From positions 1,054,001 to 1,118,000 of the forward strand of contig NZ_CP036273.1 of the NCBI RefSeq assembly GCF_007747215.1: DNA of 64,000 nt. The letters are read 5' to 3'. Origin of the DNA: Urbifossiella limnaea. Lineage in GTDB: Bacteria; Planctomycetota; Planctomycetia; Gemmatales; Gemmataceae. Within the stretch, counting starts at the first letter, position 1, and each line of letters begins with the position of its first letter. The position numbers and the translations under genes were made by a program. Positions 36,301-45,800 of this stretch are shown one piece after another. The notes below the pieces were generated by a model, which worked only from the letters and a program-made list of their open reading frames with translations, was not told the origin of the DNA and searched no databases.

Positions 36301-36820
36301 GGCCGGCGGCCAGAAGCCGGGCGACTACCTCGAATCCTTCCGCACGTTCGTGGCCGCCAACCGCGACGCCATCGCCACGCTGAAGCTGGTGACCCAGCGG
36401 CCCCGCGACCTGACGCGACAGGCCCTTAAGGAACTGAAGGTCGCGTTGCAGGAGGCCGGGTTCACCGAGACCCACCTCCAAACCGCCTGGCGGGAGACGC
36501 GGAACGAGGACATCGCCGCGACCATCATCGGCTACGTTCGGCACGTGATGACTGGGGAAGCACTTCGCCCGTACAAAGAGCGGGTTGCCGCCGCGATGAA
36601 GACGGTCCTCGCCGCCCGCCCGTGGACCCCGCCGCAGCGGAAGTGGCTGGAGCGGATCGGCAAGCAGCTCGAAACCGAAACGGTCGTGGACCGCCAGGCG
36701 TTCGACCACGGCCAGTTCCAGGCTGAGGGCGGGTTCAACCGGCTCAACAAGGTGTTCAACGGCGAACTGGAGTCGATCCTCGGGGAGATCGTCGAAGCCA
36801 TCTGGCCAGTGGCGGCGTAG
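33362..36820 (+). CDS. hsdR: Type I restriction endonuclease subunit R
   Basis: 1152 residues from GTG 33362. The N-terminus (residues about 20-150) is a DUF4145-like domain (LRQFAELLARQACAHVG). A long helical linker follows, then the nuclease domain (IRHSLGVRPQKNKNLAIAEWP, and PVAAVEAKK with the catalytic E-x-K near residue 340). The SF2 translocase has Walker A MATGTGKT near 469, DECHRGY near 576, LTATPAQ, and the C-terminal RecA motifs DLITTGTDVP and EQMLGRGTRL. The C-terminal helical region binds the methylase. HsdR cuts DNA after translocation when the site is unmethylated. It is the first gene of an operon to 41455; two genes intervene before hsdM. Confidence 0.95.
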   Translation: MGTTPPATPSNTAGKDHLKSPNFQFLTDHHTLLVHFAALAERYLFDDPSTALFKLRQFAELLARQACAHVGIATLPADDQVAVLNLLRDRRVAAADTLDLFHALRKTGNAAVHEGAGTQSDALHHLRMARQLAIWFDRSFGNSKQPYGPFVPPPNPAAATAALVAELDRLRTEALAQTEAVEKLKLTAAGEAERRRDAEAAAATAYSELQVALELAGESSSLLEAERKAFDQQLAAVQAAVAVRPSAEVEAVLERTRKAAALVELDEVATRRKIDQQLREAGWEADTETIRHSLGVRPQKNKNLAIAEWPTAEGPADYVLFVGLKPVAAVEAKKVNVDVAGKVGQAKRYSRGLQVDTTLTAPGGPWDGHNLPFCFSTNGRPYLRQLETKSGIWFCDVRKPTNLSRALEGWYTPAGLDALLASDAGAAQGKLAAEPTDYLPLRDYQLAAVRSVEDALAAGRRSMLVAMATGTGKTVTCLGMIYRLLKAGRFRRVLFLVDRTSLETQAFEKFEAIKLEGLRPITEIYDVKRLGDLVPDPNTRLHFGTVQGMVKRILYAADPAEVPPVDAYDCVVVDECHRGYTIDRELSDSELTFRDEADYVSKYRRVLDHFDAVKIGLTATPAQHTEEIFGPPVAQYSYRQAVIDGWLVDHEPPLQIVTKLGRDGINWATGEVVEYIVPRRDPAEILKEAAPDAVNIEIDDFHRKVITENYNRVVCAVLAAHIDPSLPGKTIVFCVNDAHADLVVTLLKKAFEAQYGEVEDDAVMKLTGKADKPMKLIKRFQNERLPNVAVTVDLITTGTDVPAVTNLVFLRRVRSRILYEQMLGRGTRLCENLFGPKEDKSSFRVYDAVNLYAALLPHSEMRPVVTRPKLPFVQLAAELHALTDADARAEVHDQFLAKLRAKRRVLESNEVNFEGCQKLTGMAPCDFVTHMATLTPEETRDWFQAHPKVPEFLDLARLEADRVFISSHADEVVRVEHGYGAGGQKPGDYLESFRTFVAANRDAIATLKLVTQRPRDLTRQALKELKVALQEAGFTETHLQTAWRETRNEDIAATIIGYVRHVMTGEALRPYKERVAAAMKTVLAARPWTPPQRKWLERIGKQLETETVVDRQAFDHGQFQAEGGFNRLNKVFNGELESILGEIVEAIWPVAA

Positions 36821-36838
36821 CTCAAGTAATGGACTCTT

Positions 36839-37699
36839 ATGCTGAATCGACAGAAGATGATCGTCGAGATGCTCCGTCAAGCCGGTCGCCCCGTGACGAA
36901 GCTGGAACTCGTGAAATGGGCGTTCGTACTGTCTCGGGAAACTCCCGCCCGCGGGGGGGCCTCGTTTTACGAATTTCTGCCCTATCACTTTGGCCCTTAC
37001 TCGTTTTCGCTCCAGCGGGAGCTCGACACACTCGTTGCTGAAGGCGTAATCGCTGCGACCGAAAAGACCTGGGCGTGCGAAGATCAACGACACCGCACCG
37101 ACTTGCCACAAGCCATCAAAAACGACATCCGCTACATCGTTGGTCGGTTTCAGAACTGGTCGTCCGGCGAAGTCATCGACTACGTCTACCGCACGTACCC
37201 TGCCTACACCGTGAACAGCAAGCGTGAAAGACTCGCCGAGCGAAAAGTCGCCGTACCCGCGGTATACACCGCCGGCTATGAAGGATTGCAGATCGACGGG
37301 TTCTTGGATCTCCTCGTTCAGTCGGGTATTCGCCGCCTCATCGACGTACGCAACAATCCGGTGGCGCGGCGCTTTGGGTTCCATAAGTCGACGCTGGACC
37401 GACTCTGTGGCCATCTGGGCATCGAGTACGTCCACATCCCCGAGCTAGGAATCGTCTCCGAGGAGCGGAGAAATCTTAACACGATGTCCGAGTTTGATCA
37501 GCTATTCGATGTCTACGAGCGAACGATTTTGACGACTCAACGCCTGGCAGTGGAGCGTGTCGGCGAACTGATGACCGGAACTGCAAGCGTGTTGGTTTGC
37601 ATGGAAGCAGAAGCATGCCGTTGTCACCGAAGCCGTCTAGGAGCCGAGGTGTCACGCCGCACGAAACTGCCCATCAAGCACCTGCGGGGCACACGATGA
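36839..37699 (+). CDS. DUF488 protein with N-terminal winged-helix-like domain
   Basis: 286 residues. Residues 1-120 (MLRQAGRPVTKLELVKWAFVL, FLPYHFGPYSFSLQRELDTLVAEGVI) resemble the DUF4065/SocA-like helical domain. Residues about 140-286 are DUF488: VYTAGYEGLQIDGFLDLLVQSGIRRLIDVRNNP, then FGFHKSTLDRLCGHLGIEYVHIPELG and the cysteine-rich VLVCMEAEACRCHRSRLG. DUF488 proteins are common in restriction and DNA-modification loci, role unclear. It begins 18 bases after hsdR and its stop overlaps the next start (ATGA). Base composition is visibly less GC-rich than hsdR and hsdM, which suggests a separate origin. Confidence 0.82.
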   Translation: MLNRQKMIVEMLRQAGRPVTKLELVKWAFVLSRETPARGGASFYEFLPYHFGPYSFSLQRELDTLVAEGVIAATEKTWACEDQRHRTDLPQAIKNDIRYIVGRFQNWSSGEVIDYVYRTYPAYTVNSKRERLAERKVAVPAVYTAGYEGLQIDGFLDLLVQSGIRRLIDVRNNPVARRFGFHKSTLDRLCGHLGIEYVHIPELGIVSEERRNLNTMSEFDQLFDVYERTILTTQRLAVERVGELMTGTASVLVCMEAEACRCHRSRLGAEVSRRTKLPIKHLRGTR

Positions 37700-38544
37700 A
37701 CATCAAGGTGCCTCCTGGCCCGGTAAGAACGCGCGTGCTCGTCACCGTGATGACCTACCCGCACCCTTCCCTGAAGTACCAGGAACTGGTCTGCACGGCC
37801 GGGATCACGGAAGCAGGGGAATGGGTTCGTTTGTACCCGATCGATTATCGCTACCGTTCAGTGAATCAGCGCTTTCGCAAGTACCAGTGGATCGACGTCG
37901 ACCTCTGGCCTAACGGTGAAGGGAACGACAACCGGAAAGAAAGCCGACGCCCGGAACTCGATTCCATTGCCGTCGTGAGCGAACCGTTACCGACCGCCAA
38001 CGGTTGGGCGGCCCGTCGCGCCATCATTGACGCTATGCCCCATCACACGCACAAACAACTCGCGGCGCGTTTCGACTCCGACAAGACTTCGCTCGGTATT
38101 CTTCGACCGACGAAAATCCACGATCTCGAAATCCGTCCAGCCGACCGCGATTGGAAGCCGGAATGGCAGCAGCTATTCTCACAGCTAACGCTGTTCGGCC
38201 CCCCTCAGAAGCCGCTTCGCAAATTGCCGTACACGTTCCACTACAAGTTCGAGTGTGACGACGATACTAAGCCGCATTACGCGATGTGCGAAGACTGGGA
38301 ACTCGGAGTGCTCTTCCTCAATGAAGTGGCCCGGCTCGGGTCCGAGGAAGCCGCCGCCGAGAGTGTGAAGAAAAAGTTCCTTGGCGAACTTTGCTCCCCA
38401 GCGAAGGACACCCGATTCTTCATGGGCACTTTCTTCCCCTACAACACTTGGCTTGTGCTGGGTGTTTTTTGGCCACCGAGAGAAGCCAAACCGTCCGCCA
38501 AGAAGGATGTGTCTCTGTTTGACGAGATCGACGAAGCGACATGA
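37696..38544 (+). CDS. Unknown partner protein coupled to the DUF488 gene
   Basis: 282 residues from ATG 37696, which overlaps the DUF488 stop as ATGA; longer starts upstream would overlap the DUF488 frame and are rejected. The N-terminal VRTRVLVTVMTYPHPSLKYQELVCTAGI and EWVRLYPIDYRYRSVNQRFRKYQWIDVDL suggest a beta-barrel, perhaps nucleic-acid-binding domain. The middle has LGILRPTKIHDLEIRPADRDW; the C-terminal part FHYKFECDDDTKPHYAMCEDWELGVLFLNEVARLG and MGTFFPYNTWLVLGVF. I do not recognise a named family. The stop overlaps the hsdM start (ATGA), so it is locked into the restriction operon. Base use matches the DUF488 gene rather than hsdM. Confidence 0.7.
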   Translation: MNIKVPPGPVRTRVLVTVMTYPHPSLKYQELVCTAGITEAGEWVRLYPIDYRYRSVNQRFRKYQWIDVDLWPNGEGNDNRKESRRPELDSIAVVSEPLPTANGWAARRAIIDAMPHHTHKQLAARFDSDKTSLGILRPTKIHDLEIRPADRDWKPEWQQLFSQLTLFGPPQKPLRKLPYTFHYKFECDDDTKPHYAMCEDWELGVLFLNEVARLGSEEAAAESVKKKFLGELCSPAKDTRFFMGTFFPYNTWLVLGVFWPPREAKPSAKKDVSLFDEIDEAT

Positions 38545-39971
38545 CCACTCAAGACATCGTCGCCAAGCTGTGGAACCTGTGCAACATCCTCCGGGATGAC
38601 GGGGTCCACTACTCCCACTACGTCACCGAATTAACGTACTTGCTCTTCCTGAAGATGCTCAAGGAGACGGGGCAGGAGTCGCTCCTGCCGGCCGGCTACC
38701 GCTGGGACGACCTCAAGGGCAAGGACGGCATCGAGCAGTTCAACTTCTACCGCTCGCTCCTGGTCCACCTCGGCAACGAGGGCCGCGGGCGGGTGCAGGA
38801 GGTGTTCGCCAACTCGTCCACGCACCTGCGGCAGCCGAAGGATCTCGCCAAGCTCGTCACCGACCTCGACGGCCTCGACTGGTACGACGCGAAGTCCGAC
38901 CCGGACGGGCTCGGCAAGCTGTACGAGGGACTGCTGGAGAAGAACGCCGCCGAGAAGAAGAGCGGAGCCGGGCAGTATTTCACGCCCCGGCCGCTCATCC
39001 AGTGTATCGTTGAGTTGGTGAAGCCGAAGGCGGGCGAGGTGGTCCAAGACCCGGCCGCGGGCACCGGCGGGTTCCTCATCGCCGCCCACGAGTACGTCAA
39101 GAAGCACACCGGCGACCTCTTCGACCTGAGCGAGAAGCAGGCGAACTTCCAGCGCAAGCAAGCCTACGTCGGCCTCGAACTGGTGCAGGAGACGCACCGC
39201 CTGCTGCTGATGAACGCGATGCTGCACGGCATCGAGAGCCCGATCACGCTCGGCGACGCCCTCGGCGACGCCGGGGCCAAGCTCCCCCGGGCCGATGTCA
39301 TCCTGACCAACCCGCCGTTTGGCACCAAGAAGGGCGGCGGGCTGCCCACGCGGCCCGACCTCACCTACGCCACCAGCAACAAGCAGCTCGCCTTCCTCCA
39401 GCACATCTACCGCAACCTGAAGCCCGGCGGGCGGGCCGCGGTGGTGCTGCCGGATAACGTGCTGTTCGAGGACGGCACCGGCGTCGAGGTCCGCCGCGAT
39501 CTCATGAACAAGTGCGACCTGCACACCGTCCTGCGGCTGCCGACCGGCATCTTCTACGCCCAGGGGGTGAAAACGAACGTCCTGTTCTTCCGCAAGGGCG
39601 AGACGAAGGACACGGGCAACACGAAGGCCGTGTGGGTGTTCGACCTGCGGACCAACATGCCGCAGTTCGGCAAGCGGACGCCGCTGACGCCGGCCACATT
39701 CAAGGACTTCGAGCACGCATTCGGCACCGACCCGCACGGCCAGAGCAGGCGGAAGGACCAGGGCGAGGAGGGGCGGTTCCGCAAGTTCACCCGCGAGCAG
39801 ATCGCTGCCCGCTCCGACAACCTCGACATCACCTGGCTGCGGGACGAGAACGCCACCAATGCCGCCGACCTGCCCCCGCCGGACGAGATCGCCGCCCGCA
39901 TCACCGCAAGGCTGAAGACGGCGTTGCAGGAGATGGACAAGCTCACCGCCGCGGTCGGGGGTGAGGCATGA
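38541..39971 (+). CDS. hsdM: Type I restriction-modification DNA methyltransferase subunit M
   Basis: 476 residues. HsdM_N helical domain first (DIVAKLWNLCNILRDDGVHYSHYVTELTYLLFLKML). The N6-adenine methylase fold follows: GAGQYFTPRPLIQCIV, SAM-binding DPAAGTGGFLIAA near residue 176, and the catalytic NPPFGTKKGGG near residue 256. VLPDNVLFEDGTG and NVLFFRKGE come later. It methylates adenine at the sequence chosen by HsdS to protect host DNA. Start and stop overlap both neighbours by ATGA, so translation of the M and S subunits is coupled. Confidence 0.96.
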   Translation: MTTQDIVAKLWNLCNILRDDGVHYSHYVTELTYLLFLKMLKETGQESLLPAGYRWDDLKGKDGIEQFNFYRSLLVHLGNEGRGRVQEVFANSSTHLRQPKDLAKLVTDLDGLDWYDAKSDPDGLGKLYEGLLEKNAAEKKSGAGQYFTPRPLIQCIVELVKPKAGEVVQDPAAGTGGFLIAAHEYVKKHTGDLFDLSEKQANFQRKQAYVGLELVQETHRLLLMNAMLHGIESPITLGDALGDAGAKLPRADVILTNPPFGTKKGGGLPTRPDLTYATSNKQLAFLQHIYRNLKPGGRAAVVLPDNVLFEDGTGVEVRRDLMNKCDLHTVLRLPTGIFYAQGVKTNVLFFRKGETKDTGNTKAVWVFDLRTNMPQFGKRTPLTPATFKDFEHAFGTDPHGQSRRKDQGEEGRFRKFTREQIAARSDNLDITWLRDENATNAADLPPPDEIAARITARLKTALQEMDKLTAAVGGEA

Positions 39972-41455
39972 CCGACGCGGAAGACTTGCCCGACGGCTGG
40001 GCGGTGGCGACGCTCGGCGAGATCGGCTTCGGGAAGTCACAGCCAATCGACCCCGCGAAGGAACCAGAGGTTCTGTTTGAACTCTGGAGCGTGCCTTCGT
40101 TCGCCTCTGGAGAGCCAGAAGCCCGGTACGGCCGTGAAATCGAGTCAGGCAAACAACGGGTCCAGCCTGGAGACGTGTTGCTTTGCAAAATCAACCCGCG
40201 AATCAACCGTGTCTGGATTGTCGGCCCCTACCGAGGGAACCCTCAGATCGCATCAACCGAATGGATGGTGATTCGCACCCAGCATCTCGATAGCAGGTTC
40301 CTCGTTCACCAACTCCGCGAATGCTCATTCCGTGAGCGGTTGCTTGAGAACGTATCGGGGGTCGGTGGTTCACTCATGCGGGCACGTCCAGAGGGCGTCC
40401 GAGAACTGGAGGCCATGATTCCTCCGCTCGCGGAGCAACGGCGGATCGTGGCGAAGGTCGAGGAGTTGACGGCCCGGAGTCGGGCGGCACGGGTGGCACT
40501 GGTCGAGGTGCCGACGCTGTTGGAGCAGTTCCGACAGAGTGTGCTGGCGTCCGCGTTCCGCGGCGACCTCACCACCGACTGGCGGGCCAAGCACCCACAC
40601 ACCGAACCCGCCTCCGAATTCCTGGCCCGCATCCGCACCGAACGCCGCAAACAATGGGAAGCCAAATACCCGAAGAAGAAGTACGTCGAACCCGACCCGG
40701 TTGATGACGCCGACCTGCCGGAGCTACCGGAGGGCTGGTGCTGGGCGACAATCGAAGAACTTAACGATCCTTGCCGCCCGATCTCGTACGGCATCTTGAA
40801 ACCCGGAGACTACGAATCAAACGGAATCGCCATGTTGCGAATCACCGATATGGTCTCAGGAGAAATTAATGACGAGCGTGTCCATCGAGTTTCTCAGGAA
40901 CTCTCAGATCAGTACTCTCGAACATTGCTGTGTGGCGGCGAGTTACTGGTATCCCTCGTAGGGACTATTGGAGTGGTTGCCAGTGTTCCGAACTCCTGCC
41001 GCGGCTTCAATATTCACCGGAATTTGGGCCTGATCGCGGTATTGAGTCATGCTTCATGTGACTGGATCAAATACTATTTGCGATCCCCGAATGGCAGAAA
41101 GCAAATCAGCGAATGTACTACCGGAGGTAACCAACCACTTTTCAATCTGGGTGATCTAAGGCTAGTTGCAGTTCCAGTTGCACCACAAGTTGAGCAAGCC
41201 CTGATAATCGAACGCATTTCTCACGAATTGAATGTTACCAAAGCTACCGATCTCATATTACGGGAAATCAGTACGGGACTCGGCCAACTCGATCAATCCA
41301 TCCTGGCCAAGGCGTTCCGCGGGGAGTTGGTGCCGCAAGACCCGGACGACGAGCCGGCCACTTTGCTGCTGGAACGCCTCCGCACCAGCCAGGCCGAGGC
41401 GAGCATGAACGGCACGGGCAAACGCACCCGCCGCAAACAATCGACCCAAGAGTGA
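39968..41455 (+). CDS. hsdS: Type I restriction-modification specificity subunit S
   Basis: 495 residues with the two-fold layout of HsdS. TRD1 covers about residues 1-140 and ends in IPPLAEQRRIVAKVEELTARSRAAR; the central conserved helix has FRQSVLASAFRGDLTTDWR. TRD2 covers about 255-420 (LPEGWCWATIEELNDPCRPISYGILKPGDYESNGI) and is followed by LGQLDQSILAKAFRGELVPQDPDDEPA. TRDs decide the bipartite target sequence, which cannot be read from sequence alone. The TRD2 coding stretch (about 40750-41270) is much richer in A and T than the rest, as expected for a domain swapped in from elsewhere. Confidence 0.95.
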   Translation: MTDAEDLPDGWAVATLGEIGFGKSQPIDPAKEPEVLFELWSVPSFASGEPEARYGREIESGKQRVQPGDVLLCKINPRINRVWIVGPYRGNPQIASTEWMVIRTQHLDSRFLVHQLRECSFRERLLENVSGVGGSLMRARPEGVRELEAMIPPLAEQRRIVAKVEELTARSRAARVALVEVPTLLEQFRQSVLASAFRGDLTTDWRAKHPHTEPASEFLARIRTERRKQWEAKYPKKKYVEPDPVDDADLPELPEGWCWATIEELNDPCRPISYGILKPGDYESNGIAMLRITDMVSGEINDERVHRVSQELSDQYSRTLLCGGELLVSLVGTIGVVASVPNSCRGFNIHRNLGLIAVLSHASCDWIKYYLRSPNGRKQISECTTGGNQPLFNLGDLRLVAVPVAPQVEQALIIERISHELNVTKATDLILREISTGLGQLDQSILAKAFRGELVPQDPDDEPATLLLERLRTSQAEASMNGTGKRTRRKQSTQE

Positions 41456-41486
41456 TCAAACCTGCCCTGTGTGATGGAGAGCACCC

Positions 41487-42044
41487 GTGAGCACCATTCC
41501 CCTCTCCCCCTCGTCTGGTCCACTCGCGTTCGAGCCGGGGGCCACCGACTTCAACGAAATCTGCACGTTCACGGCACTCCGAGAGAGCAACGGGAGGCGG
41601 GTGCTCCGTGCCTTCACCGTGACCGGCGACGCCACCCCCGTTCGCCCGAACGTCGATGCCCTGGGCCTGGGCCTCTGCCTGGAGATCGCACTCGGTGCGA
41701 GCGGCAGCCATAAGGTCACGTATTACCGCGTGGGCGGCGAGCCGATCCGGTTCATCTTCGAGTCGCGGTTGCCGGTTCCCAATCCGCCCGAACCGTGGCC
41801 CAACACGTTGCCTGCGGGTGAAAGCTGGCCCGTGACCTGGTATCGCTGCCGAGTTCTACCGGACACGATCGACATCACCGTCGCGGGGAAGAATTTCGTC
41901 TTCGGTGTGACCCGCAGCGAGAATTGGGCCGAAGTTGCCCACCTCATCACCGCCCTGACCGCCGGCAGCCCCGACAAGGCCGCCGTCGAGTGCGACCCGG
42001 CCACCGGGCACCCGCATCTGAGAATCAGTCGGGCCGTCTCCTGA
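41487..42044 (+). CDS. Hypothetical protein after the restriction operon
   Basis: 185 residues from GTG 41487. A beta-rich protein by look: FEPGATDFNEICTFTALRES, LCLEIALGASGSHKVTYYRVGGEPIRFIFESRLP, WYRCRVLPDTIDITVAGKNFVFGV and WAEVAHLITALTAG. No family is recognised and there is no signal peptide or membrane helix. It starts 32 bases after hsdS, so it may belong to the same transcript. The next 55-aa gene follows after 14 bases. Confidence 0.6.
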   Translation: MSTIPLSPSSGPLAFEPGATDFNEICTFTALRESNGRRVLRAFTVTGDATPVRPNVDALGLGLCLEIALGASGSHKVTYYRVGGEPIRFIFESRLPVPNPPEPWPNTLPAGESWPVTWYRCRVLPDTIDITVAGKNFVFGVTRSENWAEVAHLITALTAGSPDKAAVECDPATGHPHLRISRAVS

Positions 42045-42058
42045 GGGCTGAACTGCCG

Positions 42059-42226
42059 ATGAACGCCCACCAACTCAACGCGATCCTCGACCTCGCCTCG
42101 GGTCTGATTCGGCGGTCGAGCGAAGCCGATTCGCCCCTCAAGCCGACGGACTTCTACTGCGAAGGGTGGCTGACCGCCCTGACCGCCCTGATTGTCACCG
42201 TCGAAGAACTGACCAGCCGGAGGTAG
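42059..42226 (+). CDS. 55-aa hypothetical protein
   Basis: Reads NAHQLNAILDLASGLIRRSSEADSPLKPTDFYCEGWLTALTALIVTVEELTSRR. Two amphipathic helices separated by a proline-containing loop are likely. GAGGG precedes the ATG by about 11 bases. Unknown family. It is between the beta-rich gene at 41487 and the broken SIR2 gene, each within a few bases, so all three look like one transcript. Confidence 0.5.
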   Translation: MNAHQLNAILDLASGLIRRSSEADSPLKPTDFYCEGWLTALTALIVTVEELTSRR

Positions 42227-42228
42227 GT

Positions 42229-42755
42229 ATGCGCGGTCACGTGTTCATCGTCCGCGGCGACCTCCGCAAACTCGCCTGCGACGCCTGGCTCATCCCGACC
42301 AGCGGCCGCGCCCGGCCCGGGAGCGAGTGGTTCCTGCCCGGGTACGACGGCCCCCGGCAGGGTGAGCCGTTCGCCGACGGCGGGCCGCGGGTCAAGCCGC
42401 TCCTCGACCCCGCCCCGGGCCGCCCCCGGCCGTGGCTCGGGCGGATCGGCAGTCACGGCCGGCCGGTGTCCTGGTACGCCGACGGGGCGCCCTGCGCGGC
42501 GAGCTGGCCCTGTTTCTCGGGGCCGGGGTGAGCATGGCCGCCGGGCTCCGGAGCTGGGGCGGGCTGCTCGACGAGATCGCCCTGCGGGCCGGGATGACGG
42601 TCGACGAGCGGGACGGGCTGAAGGAGCTGCGGAACGTCCTCGACCAGGCGACGGTGGTCGAGCGGCGGCTGACGGAACGGGGCGACTCCATCGGCCGGGC
42701 GGTCGCCGGCGGGCGGACAGGGGTGTCGCCAAAAGCGAGAGTCGGGACGCACTGA
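42229..42755 (+). pseudogene. Decayed SIR2-family defence gene
   Basis: The 5' part, from ATG 42229 to about 42483, encodes RGHVFIVRGDLRKLACDAWLIPTSGRARPGSEWFLPGYDGP and GSHGRPVSWYADG. The SIR2-like part RGELALFLGAGVSMAAGLRSWGGLLDEIALRAGM follows in another frame, with the NAD-pocket GAGVS. In relatives as I recall them about 100 residues lie between these parts, so an internal deletion caused the frame change. After GRAVA the sequence loses similarity and stops at 42755; several hundred residues are missing. SIR2 effectors deplete NAD in abortive antiphage defence; this copy is dead. Confidence 0.65.
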
Positions 42756-42837
42756 GGACACGGTGACGGATCTGACCGTACCCAGTTCTCGGGGCGGTTG
42801 GCGACGTCAGCCTCTCATCGGAGGGGGATGAGGTAGA

Positions 42838-45800
42838 ATGACGGAACACACTCCGCACGCCTTGAGGCGTTCCATGCGTCGGTCCGCCGCCCTCTTGTTG
42901 TTGCTGGCGATTCCGACGCAGGGTGTGGCGCAGCCGACCCCGGTCGATTTCGGCCGCGACGTGCTGCCAATTCTGTCGGACGCTTGCTTCGCGTGCCACG
43001 GGCCGGACCCGACGGCCCGCAAGTCCCGGCTCCGGCTCGACGACAAGGACAGCCCGTTCGCCCGCGGCGTGATCGTGCCCGGGAAGGCCGCCGAGAGCGA
43101 CCTGATTGCCCGCCTCACCGACCCCGATCCCGAACACGTCATGCCGCCTCCGAGCGTCAAGCGGCCGCTCACCGCGCGGCAGATCGACACGCTCACCCGC
43201 TGGGTAAACCAGGGCGCCAAGTGGGGCACGCACTGGGCGTTCGAGCGGCCGAAGGCCGCCGCCCCGCCCGGTGGGGGGCAGCCGATCGACGCCTTCATCC
43301 GCGCCCGACTCGACCGCGACGGGCTGAAGCCGGCGCCGCCCGCCGACAAGGAACGGCTCCTCCGCCGCGTTACGTTCGACATCACCGGCCTGCCGCCGAC
43401 GCCGGGCGAGATGGATTCGTTCCTCGCGGACGCCGCCCCCGACGCCTACGAGAAGGTGCTCGACCGGCTGCTCGCGTCGCCGCGGTACGGCGAGCGGATG
43501 GCGGCGGAGTGGCTCGACGTGGCCCGGTTCGCCGACACCCACGGCTACCAGATGGACCGCTACCGGGCCGTCTGGCCGTACCGCGATTGGGTCATCGCCG
43601 CGTTCAACCGGAACCTCCGGTTCGACCAGTTCGTGACGTGGCAACTCGCCGGCGACTTGCTCCCAACCGCGACGCGGGAACAGCGTCTCGCCACCGCGTT
43701 CAACCGGCTCCACATGCAGAACGAGGAGGGCGGGGTCGTCGAGGAGGAGTTCCGCGTAGCCTACGTGGTGGACCGGGTGAACACGTTCGGCACCGCCTTC
43801 CTCGGGCTGACGTTCGAGTGCTGCCGGTGCCACGACCACAAGTACGACCCGATCTCGATGCGCGACTTCTACTCGCTGTTCGCGTTCTTCCAGAACATCG
43901 ACGAGAGCGGGCAGACGAGCTACTTCACCGCCGCGACGCCGGTCCCGGCGCTGCTCCTCACGACCGACGCGCAGGACAAGCAGCACGCCGCGCTGCGGGC
44001 CACGGTCGCCGAAAAGGAAACGGCGCTCGCGGCGCTGGCCGAAGCCCCGAAAGCGGATTTCGCGGCGTGGAAGCGGCCGGCAAAGCTCGACGTGCCGGGG
44101 CTCGTTGCGGCGTACTCGTTCGACGAGCTCACGGGCAACAAGTTGACGAACGCCGCCGACGCGACGAAGCCCGGGAGTGCCCACGAGAAACCGAAGCTCG
44201 TCGCCGGCAGGTCGGGGCAAGCGGCGCTGCTCGACGGCGAGAACGGGTTCACGTTCCCCGGCGTCGGCGGGTTCTCGCGCGACGACCCGTTTTCGCTCAG
44301 CCTGTTCGTGAAGCCCGCCGACCACGCCCCGCGTGCCGTCGTCGCCCACCAGAGCCGCGCCCCGATCGACGCCGGCAGCCGCGGCTGGGAACTGCTGCTG
44401 GAGAACGGCCGCGTCGCCGTCGGGCTGCACCACATGTGGCCGGGCAACTCGCTGAAGGTGCGAACGAAGACCGCCGTGCCCGTCGGCGCGTGGACGCAGG
44501 TGGCTGTGACCTACGACGGGTCTGGCCAGGCCCGGGGCGTGCGGGTCTACCTCGACGGCCGACCGGTCGAAGCCGAAGTCGTCCGCGACAAGCTCACCCG
44601 GGACATCCTGTACGGCGGTGGCGAACCGCCGCTGACCATCGGCTACCGCTTCCGCGACAACGGCTTCAAGGGCGGGGCAGTGGACGAGTTCCGCGTCTAC
44701 GACCGCGCCCTGACGCGCGCCGAAGTCGCGTCCGGGTTCGGCCTCGCGGTTTCGGACGAGGTGATGTACGAGTACTACGCCGCGACGCAACACGAGCCGA
44801 CGCGCGGCGCCACGGACGCCCTCCGCGCCGCCCGCAAGGCGCTGACCGCGTTCGTCACGCCGATCCCCGAGATCATGGTGATGGACGAGCTGCCCGAGCC
44901 GAAGCCGGCGTTCCTCCTGAGCCGCGGCGCTTACGACGCCCGCGGCGACCGCGTGACTGCCGACACGCCGAAGGTGCTACCACCGTTCCCGGCCGGCGCC
45001 CCGCGGAACCGCCTCGGCCTCGCCCGCTGGCTCACCGACCCCGACCACCCGCTGCTCGCCCGCGTCACGGTCAACCGGGCGTGGCAGATGATGTTCGGCC
45101 GCGGGCTCGTCGAGACGGCCGACAACTTCGGCACGCAAGGTTCCCGCCCGACGCACGCCGACCTGCTCGACTGGCTCGCCCGCGACTTCGTCGCGTCCGG
45201 GTGGGACCACAAACAGCTACTCCGCACCATCGCCATGTCGGCGACGTACCGACAGAGTTCGCGGGCAACGCCCGACCTGCTCGCCCGCGACCCGCACAAC
45301 GAACTCCTCGCCCGCGGCCCGGCCCAGCGGCTGAGCGCCGAGATGCTCCGCGACCAGGCGCTCGCGTCCGGCGGCCTGCTGGTCGAGAAGCTGGGCGGCC
45401 CGAGCGTTCGGCCGTACCAGCCGGCCGGGCTGTGGGAGCAGCTGGCGATGGGCCGCCCACGCTACGACCAGGGGAAGGGCGACGACCTGTACCGCCGCAG
45501 CCTGTACACGTTCTGGAAGCGGACCGTCCCGCCGCCGGCGATGATGACGCTCGACGCCGCCGACCGCAGCAACTGCTCGGTGAAGCGGCAGGCGACTAGC
45601 ACCCCGCTGCAAGCGCTCGTGCTGCTCAACGACGTGCAGTTCGTCGAAGCGGCGCGACACGTTGGGGAACGAATGTTGCGCGAGGGCGGGGCGACGCCGG
45701 CCGAGCGGGCGGCGTGGGGGTTCCGCCTGCTGACCGGCCGCCGCCCGACCGACGCCGAGCGGGCGGTGCTGGCGCGGATGTACGCCGAGCAGAAGGCGGC

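Noticed and set aside
34487-37435. 982-codon minus-strand frame opposite hsdR
   Set aside because: Shadow frame rich in Val/Leu/Asp from GC-biased third positions; crosses the hsdR and DUF488 genes without motifs.
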